64,000 nucleotides of DNA from Symsagittifera roscoffensis (Eukaryota > Xenacoelomorpha > Acoela > Convolutidae). The DNA lies in assembly GCF_963678635.1 (NCBI RefSeq), contig NC_087063.1:41676759-41740758 (forward strand). The letters are read 5' to 3'. The position numbers and the translations under genes are program-made. The notes below the pieces were generated by a model. That model was not told where the DNA came from and did no database searches. It saw only the letters and a list, made by a program, of their open reading frames with translations. This document shows, in pieces, positions 42,400 to 54,799 of this stretch; position 1 is the stretch's first letter; each line of letters starts with the position of its first letter.

Positions 42400-44850
42400 A
42401 GAAATTATCCAAAAAGTTAAAAGAAATTTAATTTTTTTTTCTAATTTTTTGTTTGGCATTCATTTTTTGACGACAAATACGTTCGGTTTTTTCTAGTACA
42501 CACCACGCTCTTAAAACTACACTAAGTCGAAGAAAAAAATTTCAGAGTTTTATTACGTATTTGGAATTTTCTGAGCTATTTGCACAACAACCAGCTGTCC
42601 TCCTTTTGTTGAAGTTGAAGAAATTTAAATTTTTTGTAATTTTTTGTTTGGCATTGATTTTTTGACGACATATACTGTCGGTCTTGTCTAGTGCACACCA
42701 CGCTCTAAAAACTACACCAAGTCGAAGAAAAAAAGTTTCAGAGTTTTATAACGTATTCGGAATTTTCTGAGCTACTTGCACAACAACCAGCTGTCCTCCT
42801 TTTGTTATTTTTTTTTGTTAAGCGAAATGTTCACCGTCTGTGTGAATCGCTTCAAGGGTATTTTTTTGCACGCAAAAAATAGTGATTTTCTTTCTTGATG
42901 GTTTCACGTGAAGTGTTTTTGATCCTCACCGTGTTTTGTAATTTTGAGAATTTTGTTTCTGTGCCGAAAAAATGCCGTTATTTGTTTCCTGCTTGAAATT
43001 AATATTATACACAATGAAACTTGAAAACATTTAATATTTGTCAGTTTACATGTCTCTATTAAAACCGCTAAATTTTCTGCAAAATCTAACGAAAGTTTAT
43101 TAAAAACAATCAATTGTCAGATGAAATGTACTTTAAGTTTATCTTGAAACCCTTTTTGTCGTGATTTGAGCTCCAATGAGAACCTTCTCAGCACCGAAAA
43201 ATCCGTCGGATTATTTGTTCTTGTTTTTAGTTTATGTGAAGTTGAAAATTTTTCGAGAAATTTGAATTGATAACTAGTTTAAGATGTTTCATTTAGCGTT
43301 TCTTTGGCAATAAAGCTTTTCTAAAAAAAAGTTCTCCCAAAAATTAGAAGAAATTTAAAAAATGTGTTTTTTTTTGTAATTTTTTGTTTGACATTCATTT
43401 TTTGACGACAAGTATTGTTGGTTTTGTCTAGTGCATTGTTTTTTACGCGTTTTCTTAATTCTCTTACCACACCTTGCTCTAAAAACGACACGAACTTGAA
43501 GAAAAAATGAAAACCCTTTGGAGTTTTTTAACGTATTCAGAATTTTCTGAGGTACTTGCACAACAACCAGCTGTTCTTCTTCTTTTTTTTGTTAAGCTAA
43601 GTGTTCACCGTCTGTATGAATGGCTTCAACTGTAATTTTCTTTCTTATTGATTCTTTCTTAATGATTCCCTGTGAAGTGTTTTGTTCCTCACTAATTTTT
43701 GTACTTTTGGAGAATTTTTTTCTGTGGAGAAGGAAATAGCTCTTAGTTTGTTTCATGCTTGAAAATCAATGTTATACACAATGAAATTTTAAAGTATTTA
43801 ATATTTGTCATACTACATCATGTCTCTATTAACACCGCCAAATTTTCTGCTAAATCTAACGAAAGTTTATTAAAAGCAATCAATTGTCAGATGAAATGTA
43901 ATTAAATATTATCTTGAAACCCTTTTTGTCGTGATTTGAGCTCCAATGAGAACCTTCTCAGCACCGAAAAATCAGTCGGATTATTTGTTCTTGTTTTTAG
44001 TTTATGTGAAGTTGAAAATTTTCCGAGAAATTGGAATTGATAACTAGTTCAGGATGTTTCATTTAGCGTTTCTTTGGCAATAAAGCTTTTCTAAAAAAAA
44101 GTTCTCCCAAAAATTAGAAGAAATTTAAAAAATGTGTTTTTTTTGTATGACATTCATTTTTTGACGACAAGTATTGTTGGTTTTGTCTAGTGCATTGTTT
44201 TTTACACGTTTTCATAATTCTCTTACCACACCTTGCTCTAAAAACGACACGAACTTGAAGAAAAAATGAAAACCCCTATGGAGTTTTTTAACGTATTCAG
44301 AATTTTCTGAGGTACTTGCACAACAACCAGCTGTTCTTCTTCTTTTTCTTTGTTTAAGCAAAATGTTCACCGTCTGTATGAATGGCTTCAACTGTAATTT
44401 TCTTTCTTATTGATTCTTTCTTAATGATTCCCTGTGAAGTGTTTTGATCCTCACTAAGTTTTGTACTTTTGGAGAATTTTTTTCTGTGGAGAAGGAAATA
44501 GCTCTTAGTTTGTTTCATGCTTGAAAATCAATGTTATACACAATGAAATTTTAAAGTATTTAATATTTGTCAATCTACATCATGTCTCTATTAACACCGC
44601 CAAATTTTCTGCTAAATCTAACGAAAGTTTATTAAAAGCAATCAATTGTCAGATGAAATGTATTTAAATATTATATTGAAACCCTTTTTGTCGTAATTTG
44701 CTCAAATCACGACAAAAAGGGTTTGTCGTGATTTGAGCAAATGAGAACCTTCTCAGTACCGAAAAATCAGTCGGATTATTTGTTCTTGTTTCTAGTTTAA
44801 GTGAAGTTGAAAATTTTTCCGGGAAATTGGAGTTTTCGGTATTTCGTTGG
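42400..44850. repeat. ~750-bp tandem repeat, three copies, first with an internal 190-bp duplication
   Basis: The phrase CATTCATTTTTTGACGACAA recurs at about 42456, 43391 and 44150, with an extra copy at about 42647 (191 bp after the first). The phrases TTTTCTGAGGTACTTGCACAA and GTTCACCGTCTGTATGAATGG recur with the same spacing (759 bp between copies 2 and 3). The unit includes the dispersed CTACTTGCACAACAACCAGCT motif. No coding capacity. Confidence 0.85.
44681..44722. repeat. Snap-back hairpin at the end of the tandem array
   Basis: ACCCTTTTTGTCGTAATTTG (44681-44700) is the reverse complement of 44703-44722 at 19 of 20 positions, with a 2-base loop. The other tandem copies have only the direct form. 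It looks like a local inverted duplication by template switching. Confidence 0.75.
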
Positions 44851-44854
44851 TCTG

Positions 44855-47800
44855 CTTATGTATTGACGGTTTAGTTGCCACATCACGGATTTTTCTAGAG
44901 TTGTGAGCATTTTTCATTGAGTTACAGTTTTTGTTGAAGTATTTCTGTACTTTGTAAATTTTCTAGCCCCAACTTTGTAGTTTTTCATTTTTTGTTTTTG
45001 TTTCTATTAAACTGGCTTAAACTTTTTCGGCGTATGTTTTATTGGCTTACTGAACTTAATTTTGTTTTGTTTGGAGGGCAAAAAATGATTAGGCAACATT
45101 TTTTCATGGCATTTTTTTTTGTTTTTGGCTCAAAGGGCATCTACCCAGCTATTTGGTTTGGTTTGGTTGTCCCGGGCTTTTCACTGATTAAGCGGCATTG
45201 ATCATGCCAGTTCGTCGGATGAACGAAACCACGCTCTCGGGGGCGTTCTGCAGGATTGACGGATCTGGAACCGCTCCCAGGCAGTCGAGCCTCTCCTTAG
45301 TCCAGCGTGGGCAGGTTAGTAGATAATGTTCGGCCGTTTCTTCTTGTTGAAGATCGCAGTTGGTGCAAATTGGCGAATCTTCTTTTCCGATTCGGTGTCG
45401 GAAGTGTTGGAGATGTGTGGCGCGGTTTAGTCTAAGTCGATGTAAGGCGACTTCTTCCTCCCGCGTTCTGGTCGTCCAGACTGGGAGACTCTGACCGTTT
45501 GTGCACCTTCTGTGCCAGGAGTCTGCGGGTGTGTGGGAGAAGTAGGTCGCTCTGGCTCTGTCCTCGCGGTCCTGGATTATCTGAGCTCTGACCGACGAGC
45601 CTCGTGGAATTTCTGCGATCCGTCTGGAGGCCGTCTGTCGCCAGTCCTTGCGGAACGAGCTTTCTCCTCTAGACTTCAGTCTTGGCCGCGTGGCAACCGG
45701 CTTGGTCAGGTCATGAAGAAAGTGACTTTCCGGGAATCGAGTGTATTTATTAAATAACAGAGTCGCCTCTTCCTGAATGACCTGCTCGATCGGAATAAGC
45801 TCTGCTTCTGAGCAGGTTGGGGCAGCAGGGGAGCCAGAGGGGGCTCCTATGATGGTCCGAGCTGCGTTGTAGTTGCAGGATTCTAGTCTTCTGATGTGGG
45901 AGTCTGCGAGGAAACAACCCCAGCTACCGGCCGCATACAGCCCTCCTGGTCGGACATACGACTTGTAGAGCTGGCGGAGGTCGCATGCCCTGAGACCCCA
46001 ATCTTTCCCGGCAAGAGCTTGGATGATTTTCGTCCTGTTTTTCAGTTTCTTCACTGCGATCTCGGTCTGTTGGTTGAAACGAAGCTGCGAATCGAACTTC
46101 ACACCTAGGATATCCGGGCCAGTGGTCTTCTTCGTCTCCGGGTTGTAGGCATAGGAAACCTCTTCGTGGTTTAGGCGGAGGGTGGGTTGTGCCTTGCCGC
46201 AAGTCTCCCGGGGATCCAGGGAGATAATCAGCGCCTCCGTCTTGTCCATGCTGAAAAGGACGTGGTTGTTGCTTGCCCAGTCCGTAACGGCGTCCAGAGC
46301 TGGTTGAACAGCCTCGGCTGCAAGCTCTGGGGTCTTCGCAGATGCAACCAGCGTGAAGTCGTCTGCGTACTGATCGGTCTCACTCTCTGGGGCTGCCTCA
46401 AACGCTGCACGTGGCAGCCGCGCGGTCGCAATGCAGTACAAAAGGGGCGAGAGCGGACTGCCTTGAGGGAGGCCTTCTTGGAAGAGTCTGAATGGGCTGA
46501 GGGTGTCGTTCCAGCGGACGGCGGCGTATCTGTCCGACAGGAAAGCACGGAGCCAGCGGAGGCATCGGGAGGGGAGGCCCCCGGCCGCCAGGTCTCTCAG
46601 GAGGCCCATTTTCCACACGCGGTCGAATGCTGCCTTGAAGTCGACTGCTACCAGGACTGACCTGTCCCGTCGCTGAAGCGAGTCGAAGGCTGACTGTGTG
46701 ACGTGTGTGATGACGTCGAGGGTCGATCTCTTCGGTTGAAACCCTGACTGTTGCGGAGGGATCGCGTCGTGGTCGTTGCACCAGGAGCGGATTCTTCTCT
46801 CAACCAGACTCTCGGCCACTTTCGAGATGCAAGAGAGAAGCGAGACAGGCCTAAAGCTCTTGATTTCGTGGGCCGGCTTCTTCTTCTTCAGAATGGGCAC
46901 TATGACCGCTCTTCTCCAAGCCATGGGGACTCTCCCTTCTACCCAACTGCGGTTTATGAGGTCGAGCAGGCGAGTCTGCCCGCAGTCCGGGAGGTGCTTT
47001 AGAAGTAGAGGGTGGACAGTGTCCGTTCCCGGCGCTCCGTGGGAGAGGTTGTCCAGAACTATCTTGAGTTGTGCCAGGGTGAAGTCAGACTCCAGCTCGT
47101 CCGTAACCGGGTCTCTCGCCGGTCGGAGTGCCGCTCTGACAGTCAGGTAAGCGGCTTTGCTCTGAGCGCGCGGGATGCGTACTCGGCTCACCTTGGCGTA
47201 AGTCGCCGCTGCCAACTTGGCTTTCTCCCAGTCCGAGATTGCCGTGGTGTCCCCTTGCTTAATAGGCGCGTCTGGCAGGGAGTTCTTCTGTCTGCCATCC
47301 ATGCTCCTCAGCATCCCCCAGACTTTGGTGGTGGGGGTCTGCGGGGTGAGAGTACCGGTGAACTCTCTCCAGCTTCTTCTCTTCTCGTCTTTGACGGTCC
47401 TGTCCATATTGATCTTCGACTCTGTATAGCGTCTGACTGCCTCTGGGTCTCCAGGGGAGTTTCTAAGCTGCCTGAAGTCTCTAGAAACCGCCTTCTTGGC
47501 CTCTGTGCAGGCCCTGGACCACCATGGCTTTCTAGGGCCCTTCCCACCACCGAGTGGGGTGCAACGGGCAGCTGCTTCGAGAACTGTCTCCACAAACTGC
47601 GCGTGCTCCTTCTCAATGGAGAGGCCCGTGTTGTCGCGCTCGTCGAAGCGCTTCTCACACTCCAGTTTGAACTGGTTCCAATCTGTCTTTCTGTAATTAG
47701 GTCTCCGCTTCTCCTTTTTACCGGGGAGGGCAGCATTGGTGATCTCGATGAGGATCGGAAGGTGATCCGACCCTATAGTGTCGAGGGTACTCCATGAGAA

Positions 47801-49145
47801 CAGGTGAGAACGACTGGAGTGAACCAAGGACACATCTGGTGCAGAGGGGTTGCCCGAGTGGTCCACGCGGGTGGGGGCTCCAGTGTTGAGGTGAGACATC
47901 TGACTGGAGATCTGCCAGACCTCCACTGCTTCCCCCAAAGTGTCGCTCTCCACGAAGCTGTCCCAAGTGCCGTGCGCGTTCAGGTCTCCGCAGATCAGAA
48001 CCTTCCCGCTGTGCGGCCACCTGTCCAAATAAAGGTCTGCGTCGCGGTCATCTGAGCCTCCCCTGACTGGGGGGCGGTACACATTCCAGATATCTAGGTC
48101 GCCTTTTTGGAGGTGTAGCTTGACACCGATAGACTCCAGGGCGGCTGAGTCGGGGAGTCGGAGACTTGGCAGTTGCTCAACAACAATTCCCGGTCGCACT
48201 AAAGTGACCAGGCCTCCCTGAGGGTGCTCTCCTGGTGTCCGATGGATGGTCCTATCGGCTCTCAGAGTGGTCCATCCGTTGGTGTTTGGGCTGGGATCTT
48301 TTGCGGTGATCTTGGTCTCTTGGATTACCGCAGCGTCGATTTTCAGGTCATCAAGCAACTTGTTGAGGGCCGTGGCTTTCCCTCTCCAGCCTGCGATGTT
48401 TAGCTGCATGATCCTGAGCTCGAGAGGTCCCTTGGCCTTAGGGCCATTGGCCGTAGGCACTGGTGGTGTTGGTGTTTGCTTTGGGGTGGGGATGACCGGT
48501 GGTGAGGGTGGGGCTGGAACGCTGGGGGGAGGGCTGGGTCGGCACCCACAGTGCCAGCGCCACTGCTGCCAGCTCCTGATCTCCGGCACTGACATGCCCG
48601 TGCACCGTCTATGCACCCACTGATGACAGTCTCCGCAGCGGATGGAGTAATCCTTGTTCGATACCCCTAATCCGCATTTTCCGCAGGGCCACCTGACTGG
48701 CCCTGGGTTCTTCTCGACGTCTCCCGCACGCAGGATGAGGCTGGTCTGGTGTGCGGGTTTACCGACCAGCCCAAGCAAAAACCCGCCCAGTTTGAGCGCG
48801 CCTTGCAGTTCTCCGACGAACTCCGGGGATGGATTCTGGTGGATTTGGAGGGCCGCGCGGAAGCTCTGGCTTGAGGTCCCGCCCGTTTTGCCCCATCCCT
48901 GCCGCCGCGTAAAGGCACTCCAGATAGCACGTTGCCAGGTTAGTGGACTTTCGGTGTTTACTAAAACCCTTTTTAAAGCTGGTTGTTGTATTTTTCGATT
49001 GTTTTTGTAAATTGGATTTTATATATCAACAGTTTTTTTTTCCGATATGGTTATCTCGGTCTCATTTTATATTCGCCAGCTTGCAATGCTACGATTGCCT
49101 TGTATCGCAAGCGACGTGAAGTTCGGCTCAGCTGTAGTGTGTAAT
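44855..49145 (+). mobile_element. Copy of the dispersed element split by a LINE insertion
   Basis: The left part (44855-45150) has the TTTAGTTGCCACATCACGG and GGCTCAAAGGGCATCTACCC blocks seen at 34105 and 35090. The right part (about 48976-49145) has the AATGCTACGATTGCC block and the right-end TATCGCAAGCGACGTGAAG..TCGGCTC. The two parts flank the LINE at 45151-48975. Confidence 0.6.
45151..48975 (-). mobile_element. Intact GC-rich LINE encoding 2A peptide, PHD finger, APE endonuclease and RT
   Basis: A single open frame runs from a stop at 45188-45190 for 1196 codons to 48778 (a TTG), and the same frame stays open about 65 codons further upstream without an ATG. Residues, counted from 48778, are as follows. 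2A-like motif GDVEKNPGP at 19-27; PHD-type finger with C32, C35, C48, C51, H56, C59, C77, C79; Pro-rich linker 80-118. APE endonuclease from about 119 (MQLNIAGW, IQETKI with E154, ICGDLNAHG, GSDHLPI). RT fingers and palm (FRPVSLLSC, VAVDFKAAFDRVW, LPQGSPLSPLLY, YADD at 804-807); C-terminal C-x2-C-x8-H-x4-C knuckle from C1138. The 3' tail is (CCAAA)n, seen as TTTGGTTTGGTTTGG at 45152-45166. The very GC-rich composition contrasts sharply with the host. No stop or frameshift was seen, so it could be recently active. The 5' end may be truncated or use a non-ATG or spliced start. Confidence 0.9.
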
Positions 49146-50207
49146 ATCTGAAAGAAATCTATTAATATTTTTCTGTTCTGTAAATATTTTTGTCAATGTA
49201 ACTGTCCTCGTTTATTTTGGATATACTTTTTGCTCAGCAAACAGGTTTATTTATGCGACCAGCTCAAGAAATCAGGGAAAAGAAACAATTGATGTGCCAG
49301 TGTTTTTTGTTCAATTTTAAATGCCTCAAGGTAGACTCACAGGTGGTCAAATGTGGTATCATATTAAATCACTATGAGTCGTGATTCGGGTTGCAAAAAT
49401 TTTCTTAAAATCTGCCTATATCGAAAAAAATTGCCTGCATTTTTCCGTTTTTCAGGCTAAAGACCCGAAATTTACCAAAGATACGAGAGTCGATTGCAAT
49501 TCAACATTTAGCTTAACTCAACTGTGTTTTACTCAAAATTTTAACTATATTATTGTCTCATTAAAGCATTCGATTGACTTTTATTGGAAAAAAACAACAT
49601 GAAGAAAATTGAATAAATGAAATTCGTTTTTTTGTTTTTATGATGTTTGGATTTCTTTACATAAATAAAGTGGTCAAACCATTCCGTGCTATCCTTGTTT
49701 TAATTGTAGTCGTTATTTTGCCTTATTTTGTTTATGATTGAGGTTCCAACTGCGTCAGTGAGATATAATGTTTTGGCTGCAGCACGCTCGTTTGTCTTAT
49801 CTAATTATGCTTAATTGGGCCACTCAAAGTTTTAGCGCAAATTTGATTCAACGTTTTTTGCATAATTTCATCCGCAAAGAATTGGTTAATAAAAAATGAC
49901 TACGACTCAAGTATTGATGAAAATAATTGAACGTTAAATAATTGTCTGAAAAGTATGCTGATTAATTTTAGATATTAACTGATTTTGAATGTTTCTTGAA
50001 CCGTGTTTATTTAATGCTTCGCGCTTCTTTGGTCTAAAGATTAGCAGTAAAATCGAATTTTTGTTATTTTGTGAATAAACCAACATTGCAGAAATAAAAC
50101 TGAACTAGCTCTTCCTATTTTTTGATTAACGCAAGAGTATTAACTTGTTCTCTGTAATTAGCGATAACCCTGCGGGGGATTGTTTAGTCCCCAAGGCACT
50201 ACCAAAA
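49146..50207. other. AT-rich DNA upstream of the secreted glycoprotein gene
   Basis: No element ends or coding exons seen. The last 200 bp should include the promoter of the following gene. A GC-rich patch (ACCCTGCGGGGGATTG, about 50168-50182) probably lies in its 5' UTR. Confidence 0.4.
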
Positions 50208-50265
50208 ATGACCCCCTTTTTGTCCTCAATAATCGTTCTCCAGCTACTGATGTCATCTGCTTCGG
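50208..50265 (+). CDS. Exon 1 of a secreted glycoprotein gene: signal peptide
   Basis: ATG in a good context (AAAAATGACC) encodes MTPFLSSIIVLQLLMSSAS, a typical signal peptide with a hydrophobic core. It is cut by a consensus donor (TCGG|GTAAGA) in phase 1. Phase-1 introns after a signal-peptide exon are common in extracellular proteins. The following exons are also phase 1, so they can be joined without a frame change. Confidence 0.6.
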
Positions 50266-50702
50266 GTAAGATTGTTAGTTTTTTTTAATCTTTTTGTGTG
50301 GGTATATAATTAAACTTCAACTGTGACTTCAAATTTTTCATCATTTTCTGAAATGAAGTTGTTAATAGAGGTATTGTATACACGGCTTTAAGCTGCTGGT
50401 GAAAATTATGCAAAGCTGAGATGGGTTATGAAATTGCAGAGTTTTCAAAAATCGCAATTTCGCATGCTCGTCTATGCTCGTTTTAGCCAACATATTCAAG
50501 TTGCAGAGCTGTAGTGGCTTCTGAAAATTATAAGCCTCTAAAGATCGTTTTGGTCCGTTTATGCAGTTTTTCCTGCAATTAAGAAATGCGTCAAAAAATT
50601 TTTTTGTGACATCAAATTTGAGCATACTTTTTCTTCATTGTGCGATTTTTCCCAAAATTTCTTGTAGATGGGCGAAATTATTATTTTTTTATCACAAACT
50701 AG

Positions 50703-50936
50703 TTTTGTGCGGCGAAAAGTTCAGATCTGTACGAGTCCACGAATGTAACCATAAATGTCTCGGGTTTTGTGTCCGGGACGATTATGCCTTGACAAATTAT
50801 CCGGGAGATATCAAAATACCCAGACAGAACGTTTTAGATAATTTTATCTTCAATTCTCCAGGTTGCAGCGCTATGCTGAACTGTCCGCCAAGTACAGTCT
50901 GCCATGTTCTCTTTAACCCTACAAAAATGCTCATTA
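50703..50936 (+). CDS. Exon 2 of the secreted glycoprotein gene: Cys-rich segment
   Basis: After the acceptor at 50701-50702 (ATCACAAACTAG) the phase-1 frame reads LCGEKFRSVRVHECNHKC, then LGFCVRDDYALTNYPGDIK and FNSPGCSAMLNCPPS. It has at least seven cysteines in about 65 residues, which suggests a disulphide-bonded extracellular domain. The donor is uncertain. Phase-1 GT sites lie after 50891 (CCAA|GTACAG), 50936 and 50948, none with a perfect consensus. The end given is one of these. Confidence 0.45.
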
Positions 50937-51110
50937 GTTGCTTGAATAGTTGGTTTGATTCTTAGTATAAATCAAATCTTAAGTTCGTTTTGCTTAAGTT
51001 CTGTGCAATTGCGTAGTAGCCAAAAATTGAGCCTTATTCCACCTCGAATCGAAGAGAAGGGTATCAAAAAGCGATGTGAACTAAAAGTGGGGAATTGTAT
51101 TGCATTTAAG

Positions 51111-51257
51111 GCTCTGCGGTGGCCAATCTGAGCTACGTCTCCCGAACGACAGCCGACATCACAGTGCAGCTGGACGGCGCCCAGTATGATTTCAACCAGA
51201 TAGACTGCGTATCCGCCTGTACTCTGCACGGGGGTGTGGCTAACGAGAACTTCACAG
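51111..51257 (+). CDS. Exon 3 of the secreted glycoprotein gene
   Basis: Acceptor TTGCATTTAAG, donor ACAG|GTAGAA, phase 1 at both ends. Encodes AVANLSYVSRTTADITVQLD, then GAQYDFNQIDCVSACTLHGG and VANENFT. It contains two N-glycosylation sequons (NLS, NFT) and two cysteines. It is clearly less AT-rich than the flanks. The last base (G) joins with TG of exon 4 to make a Val codon. Confidence 0.6.
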
Positions 51258-52269
51258 GTAGAAAAGCTATTACTTCCTTGGCTAAAGACTATCCATCGCG
51301 ATTTTTCTTTCCGGACGTCAGGGTTGGGAAGTTACTTAGCATTGTTATTTAGCATTCAATTTAACTTACAATGGTATTTATGATTTCTAACCATGATCTA
51401 ACCTATTTCTTAAATGGTTGAATTATTTTACAATTTAACATAAATAACATATTTTTTTTTCAACAATTAACTGTTGTTATTTTTCGAAAATAACATACAA
51501 TTTGCCAACCCTGTCGGACGTTATCAAACTACCAATGTGCTCTAGATTACTGTTAAATTTATTACATTATTTTGAAAGTGAATTAACTTTTTTGTTCGGT
51601 TTCGACCAACTAGTGTCAAATGGTACTGATGGGATTAGTTTTCATTGAAAAAAATCCTGTACCGTAGGTTTTCATAAGAGAAATTTTATCTGTTTAAATG
51701 GCACTCTGCGAAGCTTGTATCGGGTTATTTGTCCTATGTTGCTTAACTTAGACTGAATAAGTCTCAACCAGGGGCGGATAGGTTTTTATCGAGGGGGTAG
51801 AATTAGGAATTTCAAAAAACATTTCGCAAATTTTGTCCACCTATTTTTAGGTCGACCATGTTGATCTTCCTATCTCTCTGAAATTGCTATAAAACCCAAT
51901 TTTTATTTTTTTTTGCGCCACGGGCAATTTTTTTGAAAAAAATGGCCAGAAAAAAAAACGTTTTTAGACTCTTTTTGGAAAGTTTGACTAAAGATAACGT
52001 CGCTATTTCCTCAATATTAGTATATATTAGCACTGAAAGCGCCTTTAGAAAATGGTTAGGGACGGCCAGCCAAAAACGCAGGTCTTAATATAGTACCAAA
52101 GGTTCGTCAGTGTAGTTATCGAATTTTATGCTTTTTCGGTCAAAAAAAACTTTGTTCATAGAGTTCGCTCATCAAACTCAACTTGCAGTATTTTAAATTG
52201 AAGATCAAAGACTTATTTTGCTTATCTAGAATTGAGCTAACACTGATGCTTGAGAAGACAAAGGCCTGA

Positions 52270-52897
52270 TCTTGAGTCTAGACGAGATCTGTATTTTATT
52301 TGCAGCAAAAACAACGATTTCCTCAATCTGCTTATTTTTGTCGGCTTTGTTTTGTAAAGGATCATTTATTTTATTCAATCCAATTAATCATAGGAATATT
52401 CCAAAGGACCTTAAGCGTTATCAATATTATTTTAAAAATCCAGCCGAATCGAAATTTGCTTTTCGCATTGGTTGTAATTGAACCTGCTCGACTTGTTAAA
52501 ATTTCACTTTTTTCTTTTTCTCGTTTTTCTCATCAGCTTATAAATTTCGGCATAATTAATATCGACTTAGTGCCCTCTTATTGCGTCGTTACATCCGAAA
52601 AAAGTTTTTGTGCTCGTGTGTGCGCTCTGATAGTAAAAGGACTTGACATTTCTTATAAGTTCTCTGCTTAGTTTCTCAGAAAGGGATTTTTTTGAAAACT
52701 TGGCTTCTCTATAGCTTTCTCAAAGCTGTTTGTAGAGTTTCTATTGGTTCATGGTGCAGGCATTTCTGTTTCTGATATTTCGGGCGGTTGTTGCAATTTT
52801 TTTGACAAAAAAGATTTTTAGAATTTTTTTCCGTTTGATTTTCATAACATTCATAATTGTATCGCAAGTGGTGCGAAGCTGAGCTTCTCCTCTGTTT
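52270..52897 (+). mobile_element. Dispersed element copy ending in the right-end hairpin
   Basis: Starts with the block shared with 57052 (GAGTCTAGACGAGATCTG.. TTTTTGTCGGCTTTGTTTTG) and ends at TATCGCAAGTGGTGCGAAGC..CTCCTCTGT (52861-52895). Non-coding. Confidence 0.5.
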
Positions 52898-54799
52898 AAG
52901 CAATTTAAAAAGTGATTTGCAAGTTTAAAGCATATGAACACATTTTTTGTAATTTTCAAATTTATGCTTGTAATTTAAGTTCAATGTTATGATAGTTAAT
53001 ATTTCTCTAATATGCGTGTTTTTTCATTTTATGTTTCTGTACTATTTACTTTTGATACGCGGCCATTCTTCTAGCTCTAGCCTTCTTCTCTCTGAGTATA
53101 AATTTTAGGCATTTTTTTTTACAATTTTTTTATAATCTGAAAATATGATTTCTTCCGATAGCAAAAATTTAAAAAAACAATATTCATTTTTTGCCTACAC
53201 GATTGATTTTTTCTCCATTTTTGATCTCGTGAAAGACTCCAAAAATTCATGCAATTAAAAAATTTTTTTTGCTGATTTGAAACAACGCTGATAAGAACAG
53301 GCATGAAAATAATTGCTAACTGCAAAACGATGAAACCGTTTTTTTTTCGGTTTTAGTGGTTTTTCACTTGTTTGCTTTTTGACTCGGGCTCCACATACTT
53401 CTTTTTCAGAATTTTCGAATCGATATAGGATGAAACAGAACAGCTACTTAATATGGAACTTCAAGTTCAAGATATGGAACTTTTGTCTTTTTGATCAAAT
53501 TTATTAACTTCAAATTTTCAATAAGTTGATTTTTTTTGTTAAAAATTGTTGAATTTGTTCCGTCATGCGTTTTTGTTTTTTTTTCTAGTTCTTTTTCTGT
53601 TAAAAGAAGACTATCTGGGGAAACAACACATTATTAATGAAAACATTTTGAGTTCACCGATATTTAGAGAAGTTTTTATATCAACTCTTCGCAGACGGAT
53701 TTTAGTCAGATTTCAGGTGCTTCGAGTAACGGTGCTAGGACACCGCTGAGAATGTTGCGATACTAGCAGGCTTCCTGCCATTAATTGACTTCTAAAAAAT
53801 CTTTGGACAATCTTATTTTTGTGTTGGGATTGAATTTTTGTCTTGAGTCTGAAAACACCGTTCTTTTTCAGACTAAATTACAGCGTTTTCAGATTAGTTT
53901 GAGTTTGTCAGACTAATTTACAGTGGGGAATAGATTATACGCCAAAGTAGTACCAACTAAAACATGTATTTGTATTTCATGTATTTTAACCTGTTGAGAA
54001 AATGTATGTCCTTTAGAATATGTTATCTAACTTTTTCATCAGCGCATTTTTTTGCAACATTTGTGTTCCATTTCGTTATCTGTATACTGCTCCAATTTTA
54101 TTTGGGGGTTTAATATCATTTACCATATTCGCTTTATCAACGCAAAATTATTGCTGCCTGCTAATCGGAGCACAGCATTGCGGTATTGCGCAGTTGTAAA
54201 AGCAAATGATTCAAACTTTAGCGCTCCCTGGCAATGTTTTGTATGCGTTATACGATCTACAAATTTTACGAAAAAACCAAAACCCCTTATAGGATATAAT
54301 ATTATGCGAGAATCAGATTTATACGTTAAATTATACGATTATTTGAAACGATTATTGACTTCTATTTTTTGTGAGACAATGATTTTTTCGTTGAATACTG
54401 TAAAGTGGATTGATATATAGACGGATGGAATCCCGCGTATGCGAAGGACCGAATGCTCGAAAATAAAAATCAGCCAATCAGATTTCAGTAATCTAAAATT
54501 TGGAAAGAATTGTGAAAATCTGAAAGAAAGTAACGTTTCCAAGGATTTAATATTGATATTGGCCGAATATAAAAACGGCAGAAATATGCAAAATTTGGAA
54601 ATTGTCACTGACCGAAGTCGAGTTGGAACAAATTTTATATTTCCAGAGTTTCGTTATGAAAGATGCAAAATATTGCTTTATACTTCATTTTATTTGAATG
54701 GCAATTGATTCTTCACCCTCGAGTTTATCGCGTATGAGAATAGCCCCCATATGGACGGCTCAAGTCCAATTTGAACTGTTTTTTTTGTAGCCCCAAAAG

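Noticed and set aside
42400-44850. CRISPR-like repeat array
   Set aside because: Units are ~750 bp direct tandems without short repeats and unique spacers, and the genome is eukaryotic.
45512-48623. Numerous plus-strand and other-frame ORFs across the GC-rich LINE
   Set aside because: Antisense and frame shadows of one intact retrotransposon ORF. The GC-rich composition removes stop codons in all frames.
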